Assembly: GCF_000519305.1 (NCBI RefSeq)
Contig: NZ_JAFG01000015.1
Coordinates: 183 to 64,182 of the forward strand
DNA: 64,000 nucleotides
Origin: Mesorhizobium ciceri WSM4083
GTDB lineage: Bacteria; Pseudomonadota; Alphaproteobacteria; Rhizobiales; Rhizobiaceae
Direction of reading: 5' to 3'
The translations under genes were made by a program, and so were the position numbers. A model generated the notes under the pieces. It saw only the letters and a list, made by a program, of their open reading frames with translations. It ran no database searches and was not told the origin of the DNA. This document shows positions 16,917 through 24,593 of this stretch, piece after piece (the stretch's first letter is position 1; every line of letters starts with the position of its first letter).

Positions 16917-17333
16917 ATGACGCCTTTCCATCTCGCCTTCCCGGTCCGTGATCTCGATGAAACCCGCGTTTTCTATGGCGAGGTGCTGGGCTGTGCGATC
17001 GGCCGTTCATCGGCGACCTGGGTGGATTTCGATCTTTACGGCCACCAGATGTCGGCGCATCTGCGTCCGCAGGCCGCACAGGCCCCCAGTGACGGCAAGG
17101 TCGACGGCATTGTCGTGCCGATCCCGCATTTCGGCGCCGTGCTCTTGATGGACGACTGGCAGCGCCTGGCGACGCGGCTGGAGGCGCGCGACGACATCGA
17201 CTGGCTGGAACGGCCGATGGTGCGTTTCAAAGGCGAGCCCGGCGAACAGGCAACGCTTTTCATCCGTGACCCCTCGGGCAATGCCCTGGAATTCAAGGGT
17301 TTTCGCTCGCTGGAGCAGATTTTCGCGCACTAG
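16917..17333 (+). CDS. VOC-family (glyoxalase/dioxygenase fold) protein
   Basis: A 138-residue single-domain VOC protein: FHLAFPVRDLDETRVFYGEVLGC at the start and FIRDPSGNALEFKGF at the end are the two diagnostic stretches, with metal ligands plausibly His5 and the Glu of LEFKG. The start ATG has a GGAG site eight bases upstream. It is divergent from pmbA. The substrate is unknown; relatives include dioxygenases and glyoxalase-like proteins. Confidence 0.88.
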   Translation: MTPFHLAFPVRDLDETRVFYGEVLGCAIGRSSATWVDFDLYGHQMSAHLRPQAAQAPSDGKVDGIVVPIPHFGAVLLMDDWQRLATRLEARDDIDWLERPMVRFKGEPGEQATLFIRDPSGNALEFKGFRSLEQIFAH

Positions 17334-17356
17334 CTCAGATCGAGGGCATCCGTCGA

Positions 17357-18649
17357 TCAACGGCCGAAACGGCCCGCCGCGAAAGGTGCGAGCCGAGCCG
17401 GATCGCCGCGTCCGCCGATCAAGTCGGCGACCAGCCGCGCGGTGATCGGAGCCAGCGTCAGGCCGAGATGGCCGTGCCCGAAAGCATGAATTACGCGGGA
17501 GCTGCCGCGCGAAGCGCCGATGACCGGCCTGGAATCCGGCAGGGACGGCCGGAAGCCGAGCCATTGCGAGGCAGGCGAGCCGAGCCGGGGAAAAATTTGC
17601 CTGGCGCCACGGTCAAGCAGCGCCAGCCGGCGCGGATTTGGCGGCGCGACCAGGCCGCCGAGTTCGACGGTGCCGGCGACCCGCAAGCGGCCAGCCATCG
17701 GCGTCAGGTAGAAACCAAGATCGACGGGACAGACAGGTCGGTTGAGCAGCGGCGCGTCGGTCTGGAATTCCAGATGATAGCCGCGCTCGGTCTCGAGCAG
17801 AATCCTGTCGCCGGCCTGCGCGGCCAGTGCGCGCGACCGTGCACCGGCGGCGATCACCACCGTGCCAGCCTTGATGCGAACGCCGGGTCCGCTGAGCTGG
17901 ACACCATCAGCCTCGACCTGCAGCCCGGTGATCTCAGCTTGCTTTATCGATGCACCACGGGCACTCACCGCGCCCAGCAACCGCCGCATCACCATTGCCG
18001 GATCGGTGACATTGATCGAATCGGGAAAATACACGCCATGCGCTGCTGTCGCCGGCAGGCCCGGCTCAAGCGCCGCCACCTCTTCGGGAGTCAGCACCTC
18101 TTGGTGGATGCCAAGCCCAGCGCGCATTGCCCGGCCGCCGGCGCCAGCGGCAAAATCGCTCTCACGGCGATAGAGGTAAAGACAGCCATTGCGGCGCAGC
18201 AGGTCCTCCAGCCCGGCCTCCCCAGCCATGTCTTCCCAGGCCGGGAGGGCGTCGGCCAGCAGTCCGGCGAGCGCCAGCGCATTGGCCCGGGTGGCCGCCG
18301 GCAGCGATTGCCGCATGAACCGAACGAGCCATGGCGCCAGCTGCAGCAGCGCCGGCCAGCGCAGCGAAAACGGGCTGTCGGGATCAAGCAGCAGCTTTGG
18401 CAACGCCCGCAGCACCGCAGGAGTGCCGACCGGCATGCAGGCATATTCGGCGATCGTTCCGGCATTGCCTGATGACGCGCCGGAGCCCGGCTCGTTCGGA
18501 TCGATGAGCAGGACTTCACGGCCGTCCGCGACAAGGCGAAGTGCCGTCGCCAGCCCGACAACTCCGGCGCCGACAATGGCGATTTCGACCGTTTCAGAAG
18601 CATCCACTGTAGATCTTCCCGATTGACCTTGAAATCCAGTACCGATCAT
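17357..18649 (-). CDS. FAD-dependent D-amino acid dehydrogenase-like oxidoreductase (DadA family)
   Basis: A 430-residue DAO-family flavoprotein. The dinucleotide fold EIAIVGAGVVGLATALRLVADG lies at about residues 21-42, followed by DPNEPGSGASSGNAG, which is typical of DadA-type D-amino acid dehydrogenases. VIAAGARSRALA and the C-terminal GLRP-like FRPSLPDSRPVIGASRG and HAFGHGHLGLTLAPIT segments complete the FAD site. I chose the ATG at 18649 because upstream frame is unrelated and falls inside epmA. It is 71 bp downstream of epmA on the same strand. Its substrate may be a D-amino acid or an N-substituted amino acid. Confidence 0.87.
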   Translation of the reverse strand: MIGTGFQGQSGRSTVDASETVEIAIVGAGVVGLATALRLVADGREVLLIDPNEPGSGASSGNAGTIAEYACMPVGTPAVLRALPKLLLDPDSPFSLRWPALLQLAPWLVRFMRQSLPAATRANALALAGLLADALPAWEDMAGEAGLEDLLRRNGCLYLYRRESDFAAGAGGRAMRAGLGIHQEVLTPEEVAALEPGLPATAAHGVYFPDSINVTDPAMVMRRLLGAVSARGASIKQAEITGLQVEADGVQLSGPGVRIKAGTVVIAAGARSRALAAQAGDRILLETERGYHLEFQTDAPLLNRPVCPVDLGFYLTPMAGRLRVAGTVELGGLVAPPNPRRLALLDRGARQIFPRLGSPASQWLGFRPSLPDSRPVIGASRGSSRVIHAFGHGHLGLTLAPITARLVADLIGGRGDPARLAPFAAGRFGR

Positions 18650-18720
18650 GTGGTCTCTTGGTTCGGGGTCGCGGTCCAGTCTTGATCCCTGGAATCGAAT
18701 AGGCCAGATCTTTCCGCGCC

Positions 18721-19761
18721 TCAGGCAACAGGCGTCCAGATCACGTCCTCGATTTTCTGCGCGCCGGTGGCCAGCATCGCCAGCCGGTCGAAGCCGAGCG
18801 CGATGCCGCTGGCAGGCGGCATGATGGCCAGCGCCGCGAGGAAATCCTCGTCGAGCGGATAGCGCTCGCCATAGATGCGCTGTTTCTCGTCCATCTCGAT
18901 GACGAAGCGCCGGCGCTGCTCCTTGGCATCGGTCAGTTCGCCAAAGCCGTTGGCGAGTTCGACGCCGCAGCAATAGAGCTCGAAGCGGTCCGCCACGCGC
19001 GGGTCGCTCGGGCTCGGCCGGGCCAGTGCCGCCTCGGCCACCGGATATTCGCACAGGATGGTCGCTCGCCCCTGCCCGAGGAATGGCTCGACCTTTTCCA
19101 CCATCACCCGGCTGAACAGGTCCGCCCAGCTGTCGTCGGGCGCCGTGCGCAGGCCGGCCTGGGTCAAGGCCGAATATAGCGCGTCGCGGTCGGTGCTGCC
19201 GTCGGCGGCGACCGTGGCCAGCAGGTCGATGCCGGAATAGTGGGTGAAAGCATCCGCCACCGTCAGCCGTTCGGGCTCGGCAAACGGATCGCAGTCGCGG
19301 CCCCGGAAAGAGAAAAGATTAGCCCCTGCCCTTGTCGCGGCCAGCGCCAGAAAGGCCGCGCAATCCAGCATCAGGCTCTCATAGGCTTCGCCCACGCGAT
19401 ACCATTCGAGCATGGTGAATTCGGGATGGTGCAAGGGGCCGCGCTCGCGGTTGCGGTAGACCGGACCGAAGCTGAAAATGCGCTGCTCGCCGGCGGCGAG
19501 CAGCTTCTTGCAGGCGAATTCCGGCGAGGTGTGGAGATAGAGCGGCGCCCTTGCACCATCCGGCCCGACCGCTTCCGTGGCGAATGCCGCCAGATGCGCC
19601 TCATTGCCGGGCGAAATCTGCAGGGCCGCCGTCTGCACCTCGACGAAATCATGGGCGGCGAACCAGTCGCGCAGGCTGGCGGCGATGCCGTTGCGCAGCA
19701 TCAGCCGCGGGCGGCGGTCGGCGTGAACGTCAGGCGTCCACCAGGGCGAAGCTTCGGTCAT
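18721..19761 (-). CDS. epmA: EF-P lysine lysyltransferase EpmA (PoxA/GenX)
   Basis: A 346-residue class II lysyl-tRNA synthetase paralogue without the tRNA anticodon-binding domain, which attaches beta-lysine to EF-P. Class II motifs are visible: FVEVQTAAL (motif 1 region), YRNRERGPLHHPEFTMLEWYRVG (motif 2) and GIALGFDRLAML (motif 3). It is divergent from efp, its target, with 117 bp between the starts. No gene for the lysine 2,3-aminomutase EpmB is in the window. Confidence 0.95.
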   Translation of the reverse strand: MTEASPWWTPDVHADRRPRLMLRNGIAASLRDWFAAHDFVEVQTAALQISPGNEAHLAAFATEAVGPDGARAPLYLHTSPEFACKKLLAAGEQRIFSFGPVYRNRERGPLHHPEFTMLEWYRVGEAYESLMLDCAAFLALAATRAGANLFSFRGRDCDPFAEPERLTVADAFTHYSGIDLLATVAADGSTDRDALYSALTQAGLRTAPDDSWADLFSRVMVEKVEPFLGQGRATILCEYPVAEAALARPSPSDPRVADRFELYCCGVELANGFGELTDAKEQRRRFVIEMDEKQRIYGERYPLDEDFLAALAIMPPASGIALGFDRLAMLATGAQKIEDVIWTPVA

Positions 19762-19878
19762 GCGGCTCGGAACATGGTGGAAGGGGGCTGGCGGCGGCGG
19801 CCAAGATGCGGTAGGCCCCCATCCAGCGCCGCACTAGCCGGCAAACGCCAGTCAACTCTTCTTGCAGGATTTAAAACC

Positions 19879-20448
19879 GTGGTGAAAGTCATCGCCAGTT
19901 CGCTCCGCAAAGGCAATGTCGTCGACAAGGACGGCAAGCTTTATGTGATCCTCTTTGCCGAAAACATCCACCCAGGCAAGGGCACGCCGGTAACGCAGCT
20001 CGACATGCGCCGCATCGGCGACGGGGTGAAGGTTTCGGAGCGCTACCGCACCACCGAGCAGGTGGAGCGCGCCTATGTGGAAGAGCGCGAACACACCTTC
20101 CTCTACCGTGACGGCGAAGGCTTTCATTTCATGAACCCGGAAAGCTACGACCAGGTCGCGGTATCCGAAGCCGTGGTCGGCGACATGGCGCCTTACCTGC
20201 TGGAAGGCATGGCCGTGCAGGTGTCGCAGTTCAACGGCATTGCCATTTCCCTGGTGCTGCCGCAGCGCGCCACCTTCGAAGTGGTGGAAACCGAGCCGAC
20301 GACCAAGGGCCAGACGGCCTCGTCGTCCTACAAGCCGGCCGTGCTGTCCAACGGCGTGCGCACCCTGGTGCCGCCGCACATCGCGCCAGGCACCCGCGTG
20401 GTGGTGATGACGGCCGATGGGGCCTATGTGGAGCGGGCGAAGGACTGA
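19879..20448 (+). CDS. efp: Translation elongation factor P
   Basis: A 189-residue EF-P, which relieves ribosome stalling at polyproline. The start is the GTG at 19879 (the protein begins VKVIASSLRKGNVV after the initiator), with a GCAGGA site about nine bases before it; this gives the standard length. The modification loop reads HPGKGTP with the Lys at position 34, the residue beta-lysylated in E. coli. Three beta-barrel domains follow, and the last ends LVPPHIAPGTRVVVMTADGAYVERAKD in outline. The divergent epmA supports the lysine modification. Confidence 0.97.
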   Translation: MVKVIASSLRKGNVVDKDGKLYVILFAENIHPGKGTPVTQLDMRRIGDGVKVSERYRTTEQVERAYVEEREHTFLYRDGEGFHFMNPESYDQVAVSEAVVGDMAPYLLEGMAVQVSQFNGIAISLVLPQRATFEVVETEPTTKGQTASSSYKPAVLSNGVRTLVPPHIAPGTRVVVMTADGAYVERAKD

Positions 20449-20699
20449 GGGCGCGGCTTTTTAGCTTCGGGGGTGAGCGGGCGAAGGCGGGGTTATTCCT
20501 CAGCGACCGCTTCGCGGCATGAGCGACCCTTTAGGGGGACAAGAGGATCGAATAACCGCTGTGGGCCGATTTCAGTCAGGCGGCTTTCAGGAGCTGCCCT
20601 GCGAAAGCAGGCGCGCTAACTGGTGGAGCTCCTCGTTCCGGCATGCGGCTTTTGTGGCTTGCCATCGCGTCATCTCGGGTCGGGCATCTTCTGAAGGCC
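20449..20699. other. Intergenic stretch with no gene found
   Basis: About 250 bp between convergent efp and the LuxR-type regulator. Short open frames here have no recognisable product. A small hairpin (CCGC-TTC-GCGG near 20506-20516) is the only structure I see, and it is weak as a terminator. Confidence 0.4.
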
Positions 20700-22136
20700 T
20701 CAGTCGCGCCTTGCCAGTTGAGTGGCGTGGCGAATGGCGCGCACCGCGTCGGGGTTGGTCACGGGATAATTCGTGATGAAGCGTTCGACCGAAAAGTCCG
20801 GAAATTCGGATTTCAAGCGGGCCTCGATCCTACCCGCGTCGACTCTCTCGCCCACGGCCGTATGCGCCAAGGCCAAAAACAACAGCACATTCGGAGAGTT
20901 TAGCGTACTTCTGCGCAGCGCCGCGATTGCTTCCCTGTGCCTGCCGGCCGCGAACAGGATGCGGCCCAGCATGCCGAAATACCAAGGTGGGGCCAGTGGA
21001 TTGAGGCGCATGGCGCGCTCGATAAGCGGCAGCGCCTCGGTCGGATCGCCAGCGACCAATGCTTTGCTGCCGGCCAGCAGCGTCAGCGTATCGGCATGGT
21101 TGGAGCCATATTCGAAGGCGCGGTGATACGCGCGGTCCGCTCCTGCGATGTCGCCAAGACACCCCTTGAGGTCGCCAAGGCAATTACAGGCGACACTATC
21201 CATCGGATCGAGCCGAATCGCGTTTTCGACCGCCGTCCGCCAGTTCTCTATCGAGCCCTGGGGGTCGTTGCTGAAGCCGTTGGCACCCTCGATCGAAAAG
21301 GCATAGGCAAGCGCGGTCCACGCCCTGACCAAGGTGGGGTCAAGTTCCAGCGCGCGCGAAAACAGGCGTATCGCTTCAGCGGTGCCGGCGCGGCTGAATG
21401 TGTCCTGTTGTTCAACACCAAGCAGATAACAGTCATAGGCACGCAGACTGGCCGGCGGTTTGCGGCGAATGGCGTTGCGTCCGACCGTCGCAAGCGCGCC
21501 GTAGCTGCCTGCGATCACATTAATGACGCTTTCCGTCAGGCTGTCTTGCAACGCAAAAACGTCATCGACCTGACGATCGTAGCGCTCGCTCCACAGGCTT
21601 ACTCCGGTAGTCGCATCGGCGAGCTCTATCGATAACCGAACCCGCCACTCGTCGGCACGCAGTTGGCCGGACATGATGTAGGTGGCGCCAAGCGCTTTCC
21701 CGTTGGCGGCGAAATCGGCGGGTTTGCTGCCCAAGGATTTCATGGTGTGGAAGGCGATAACCGGCAGGTCCGCGTAGCGCGCCAGGTCGATGGTGATGTC
21801 TGACGAAAGGCCGTCGGCAAAGCGGCGCCATCGCTCTTCCGCCTGTAAGCATTCGATGGGGAATATAGCGAGCACGGGAGATGCATCTGCCAAAGGCGGC
21901 AGCCTGTCCATAGTTGTGCCGACACCTCCATTGATCTGCGAGGCAAGCGCAATTTTGTTGCGCACGCCGAGCTTTTCATAGATCGAGGCGAGATGGGTGC
22001 GCACTGTCGAAGGGGCGATGAACAGTGCCTCGCCGATCTCACGATAAGTTAGTCCGGCCGCGAATCTCTCCGCCACCGCTCGCTCCCGATCGGACAGCGC
22101 GTCGTGACCGGGTGAAGATGTCTCGATGCGGCTCAT
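20700..22136 (-). CDS. LuxR-type HTH regulator fused to TolB-like domain and TPR repeats
   Basis: A 478-residue cytoplasmic regulator with three parts. Residues about 13-70 are a GerE/LuxR helix-turn-helix (LSDRERAVAERFAAGLTYREIGEALFIAPSTVRTHLASIYEKLGVRNK in outline). Residues about 85-200 are the TolB N-terminal-like/FlgO-type domain found in CadC- and cyclase-linked sensors (LAIFPIECL, FADGLSSDITIDLARYADLPVIA, LGATYIMSGQLR, LWSERYDR). The rest is TPR-like (AIRLFSRALELDPTLVRAWTALAYA and repeats). The TolB-TPR module usually follows a winged-helix or cyclase domain; here the reader head is LuxR-type. It is divergent from a small exported protein gene, a possible target. The signal is unknown. 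Confidence 0.85.
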   Translation of the reverse strand: MSRIETSSPGHDALSDRERAVAERFAAGLTYREIGEALFIAPSTVRTHLASIYEKLGVRNKIALASQINGGVGTTMDRLPPLADASPVLAIFPIECLQAEERWRRFADGLSSDITIDLARYADLPVIAFHTMKSLGSKPADFAANGKALGATYIMSGQLRADEWRVRLSIELADATTGVSLWSERYDRQVDDVFALQDSLTESVINVIAGSYGALATVGRNAIRRKPPASLRAYDCYLLGVEQQDTFSRAGTAEAIRLFSRALELDPTLVRAWTALAYAFSIEGANGFSNDPQGSIENWRTAVENAIRLDPMDSVACNCLGDLKGCLGDIAGADRAYHRAFEYGSNHADTLTLLAGSKALVAGDPTEALPLIERAMRLNPLAPPWYFGMLGRILFAAGRHREAIAALRRSTLNSPNVLLFLALAHTAVGERVDAGRIEARLKSEFPDFSVERFITNYPVTNPDAVRAIRHATQLARRD

Positions 22137-22235
22137 GGCAGACCGATCGGTACGGTTTCAGCTTTTGCCGAGGCAAAATACTACAAATGCTGGAGCCCGA
22201 ATACACCATCTGCCCGATCCCTGCGCAGGCAGACT

Positions 22236-22272
22236 CGATGCAAGTTCTTTTACAGCAAAAAGGGTTGCATCG
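22236..22272. promoter_or_regulatory. Inverted repeat just before the ribosome site of the small exported protein
   Basis: Perfect 8-bp arms CGATGCAA (22236-22243) and TTGCATCG (22265-22272) with a 21-base AT-rich spacer lie directly before the AAGGGAGA ribosome site of the downstream gene and between it and the LuxR-type regulator. It may be an operator or an RNA hairpin controlling translation. Confidence 0.4.
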
Positions 22273-22288
22273 GCCAAGGGAGATTTTC

Positions 22289-22582
22289 ATGCGCGCGGTT
22301 TCGATTGTTCTGGTATCTGCGATCCTGGGTTTGTCCAACGCACCGCGGCCGTCGTTCGCAAGCGGATGCAGGCAGCTGCTTGAGTCGGATGTGAAAATCG
22401 CCAGCATGCGCCTTTATGCCGATATCGTGGCCGATGCTGCCCGGCAGGGCTGGAACTATGCACCTGAATTGATCGTCAGCGGCTCAAAGCGGCATTTCGA
22501 CGAGCTGAAACTCCGATTAATCGACGTCGGCTACGAGATCGTACCGGTCGGCCGCCGACTTCAATGCGACATCGCAGGCTGA
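22289..22582 (+). CDS. Small exported protein of unknown function
   Basis: A 97-residue protein with a clear Sec signal peptide (MRAVSIVLVSAILGLSNA, then PRPSFASGC) and a mature part of about 70 residues with two Cys residues, one just after the predicted cleavage and one near the C terminus, which could form a disulfide. The start at 22289 has an AAGGGAGA site. No family is recognised. It is divergent from the LuxR/TolB/TPR regulator, which may control it. Confidence 0.7.
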   Translation: MRAVSIVLVSAILGLSNAPRPSFASGCRQLLESDVKIASMRLYADIVADAARQGWNYAPELIVSGSKRHFDELKLRLIDVGYEIVPVGRRLQCDIAG

Positions 22583-22839
22583 TCGCCCAGTCGTACGGCA
22601 CTCGGTTTCAGAATTGATGACATGTCATTTCGCAGCGCTGGCTAGTCGGCATCATGGATATCTTCGTTTAGGCGGCAGCCAAGATAAATCTGAACGACCA
22701 GTATGAGGGCGCTTAGCCGCCATTCGTCCGTGAACTCGGGTCAAATGCGACCGTTCCATAGCTTGAATTTTGCTCGCTTAAACCGGTTCGGCAAGCGGTG
22801 TAGGCGTCACGCATCAGCGGCACGCCACCACCCTAACCC
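22583..22839. other. Intergenic stretch with no gene found
   Basis: I see no coding pattern, RNA gene or strong hairpin here. It leads into a decayed copy of the end of the patatin gene. Confidence 0.4.
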
Positions 22840-23011
22840 AGTCACCCGCTTCCGTCGTTTCCCCTTCCCGCCCTCGCCTCCAGCACCTTCTCACCTGCCG
22901 CTTCAGCTCGTCCTTAATATCCACCGTCTCGTTCATCAGAGCGTCGATCTTGGGGAATCGAGCACGCGGTACTTCAACACCCCCGGGCGGATCACAATGT
23001 CGGGGTGGGCG
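22840..23011 (-). pseudogene. Decayed duplicate of the 3' end of the patatin-like gene
   Basis: The stretch from about 22870 to 23009 matches 23766-23912, the last part of the patatin gene, at roughly 85 percent by eye, including CACCTGCCGCTTCAG, TCCACCGTCTCGTTCATCAG and CGTCGATCTT in both. The copy has small insertions and deletions that break the frame, so it is not coding. Weaker similarity continues to about 22840. Together with the intact end it brackets the RibD-C/DHFR-like gene as a direct repeat. Confidence 0.8.
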
Positions 23012-23142
23012 CCGTCAGGCCGGCTGAGGTCAATGCGTGTCTCGAGCACTACCGAAAACGACAAAGCGCTTGCGATATTTTTCACGAGGCCTGTCGCAAA
23101 GCGCCCGCGCAATCCGTCCTCTGAGCGAAGAAGGAGAGCGCC

Positions 23143-23682
23143 ATGCCAAAACTCATCGTCACCGAATTCATCAGCGTCGATGGCATTGCCGAGGTCGAGA
23201 AGCTACCCAGCGTGACCTGGAATGATGAGATGAACAGGTTCAAGGAAGACGAGCTTGCCGATAGCGGCGCCATGCTTTTGGGGCGCACGACCTATGAGAT
23301 CTTTGCCGGCTCCTGGCCAACGGAAACCGGAGATTTTGCCGACCGGTTCAACGCGCTGCCGAAACATGTCGCTTCGGCCAGCCTGAAGGCGCTCGACTGG
23401 AAGCCGGCCGAATTGCTGAAAGGGCCTCTGCCGGAAGCGGTCAGGACGCTGAAGCAAGGCAGCGGCGGCAACATCTATGTGCATGGCAGCCTCAGCGTCG
23501 CGCAGGAATTGCTGCGCCACAGCCTGGTCGATCGCGTCAGGCTGCTCAGCTATCCCGGCGCCGTCGGCCAGGGCAAACCGCTGTTCCCAGCCGGCCAGTC
23601 GCTACCGCTCGAACTGATTTCGGCCACGCCGTTCAGCAACGGCGTTGTGGCGCTGGAGTATGCGCCGGTGGCAAAGTCGTAA
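23143..23682 (+). CDS. Dihydrofolate reductase-like, RibD C-terminal domain protein
   Basis: A 179-residue stand-alone RibD-C/DHFR-fold protein: KLIVTEFISVDGIAE at the start, MLLGRTTYEIFAGSWP, GGNIYVHGSLSVAQELL and DRVRLLSYPGAVGQGKPLF are the family stretches and form the NADPH site. Such proteins are probable reductases of unknown substrate and are not the main folate enzyme. An AAGGAG site precedes the ATG. It sits between an intact and a decayed copy of the patatin 3' end, so it may have arrived or moved with that duplication. Confidence 0.88.
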   Translation: MPKLIVTEFISVDGIAEVEKLPSVTWNDEMNRFKEDELADSGAMLLGRTTYEIFAGSWPTETGDFADRFNALPKHVASASLKALDWKPAELLKGPLPEAVRTLKQGSGGNIYVHGSLSVAQELLRHSLVDRVRLLSYPGAVGQGKPLFPAGQSLPLELISATPFSNGVVALEYAPVAKS

Positions 23683-23723
23683 ATCGGTTGGAGCCTTTCA
23701 GATCGAATGGGGAAGATGCATCC

Positions 23724-24593
23724 TCACCCGACCTGCTTCCCCCGTCTCCCCTTGATGGCGGCGCTATTCCTCGCCTCAACCACCTTCTCCACCTGCCGCT
23801 TCAGTTCGTCCTTGATATCCACCGTCTCGTTCATCAGCGCGTCGATCTTCAGGAAATCGAGGACGCGGTATCTCGACACTGCCGGGCGGACCAGGATGTC
23901 GGGGCGGCATTGTTTCAGCTTGTTGGCGATGATCGACTGCATCATCAGTTGGGTGGCGCCGAACATCAGGTCGACGGAGGTCGGCTGTTTGCGGTCGGCC
24001 TCTTCCGGCGCGCCGACCACGTCGACGCCGATGATGATGTCGGCGTCGTTCTCGATCAGGTCGAAAGGCACGGGGTTGTAGATGCCGCCGTCGATCAGCA
24101 GCCTGCCGTCGCGCATCACCGGCCGGAACACGGCTGGAATAGCCGCTGACGCTGCCAGCGCCGAATGCAGGTCGCCATCCTCGAAGACGGCCAGCTTGTG
24201 GCCGAAATAGTCGGTCGCCGTGACCTTCAGCGGGATTTTCAGCTCGGCGAAGGTTTCGGGGATGGCCTCGGGCAAAAAGGCCTTCAGGATGCGCTCGACA
24301 TTGAACTGGCTGACGCGGATGCCATTCTGCATGGCTTCGGCGATGGTGCCCGGCCGCGCCCGCCACATGCGGCTCGCGACTTCGGCGCGGCGGCTAAGGA
24401 TCGAGCGGGCATAGTCGTGGATGTCCTTGCCGGTCATGCCCGATGCCATGCCGGCGCCCATGATGGCGCCGATCGACGAGCCGGCTATGGCCACCGGCTT
24501 GATGCCCAGTTCGTCCAGCGCCTCGATGACATGGATATGCGCCAGCCCACGCGCGCCGCCGCCGCCGAAGGCGATGCCGAAGGTTGGGCTCAT
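23724..24593 (-). CDS. Patatin-like phospholipase (RssA-type)
   Basis: A 289-residue patatin-family lipid acyl hydrolase. GGGGARGLAH (oxyanion hole) is at residue 9, the nucleophile motif GSSIG at about 39, and the dyad Asp in LIDGGIYNPVP at about 170. The C terminus is rich in Lys/Arg helices. Its ATG overlaps the stop of the upstream M16 gene by four bases, so it is the third gene of a protease-protease-lipase operon. The last 150 bases are duplicated at 22840-23011. Confidence 0.9.
   Translation of the reverse strand: MSPTFGIAFGGGGARGLAHIHVIEALDELGIKPVAIAGSSIGAIMGAGMASGMTGKDIHDYARSILSRRAEVASRMWRARPGTIAEAMQNGIRVSQFNVERILKAFLPEAIPETFAELKIPLKVTATDYFGHKLAVFEDGDLHSALAASAAIPAVFRPVMRDGRLLIDGGIYNPVPFDLIENDADIIIGVDVVGAPEEADRKQPTSVDLMFGATQLMMQSIIANKLKQCRPDILVRPAVSRYRVLDFLKIDALMNETVDIKDELKRQVEKVVEARNSAAIKGRRGKQVG

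Noticed and set aside
20449..20699. Small gene between efp and the LuxR-type regulator
   Set aside because: The short open frames lack a ribosome site and any coherent protein pattern.
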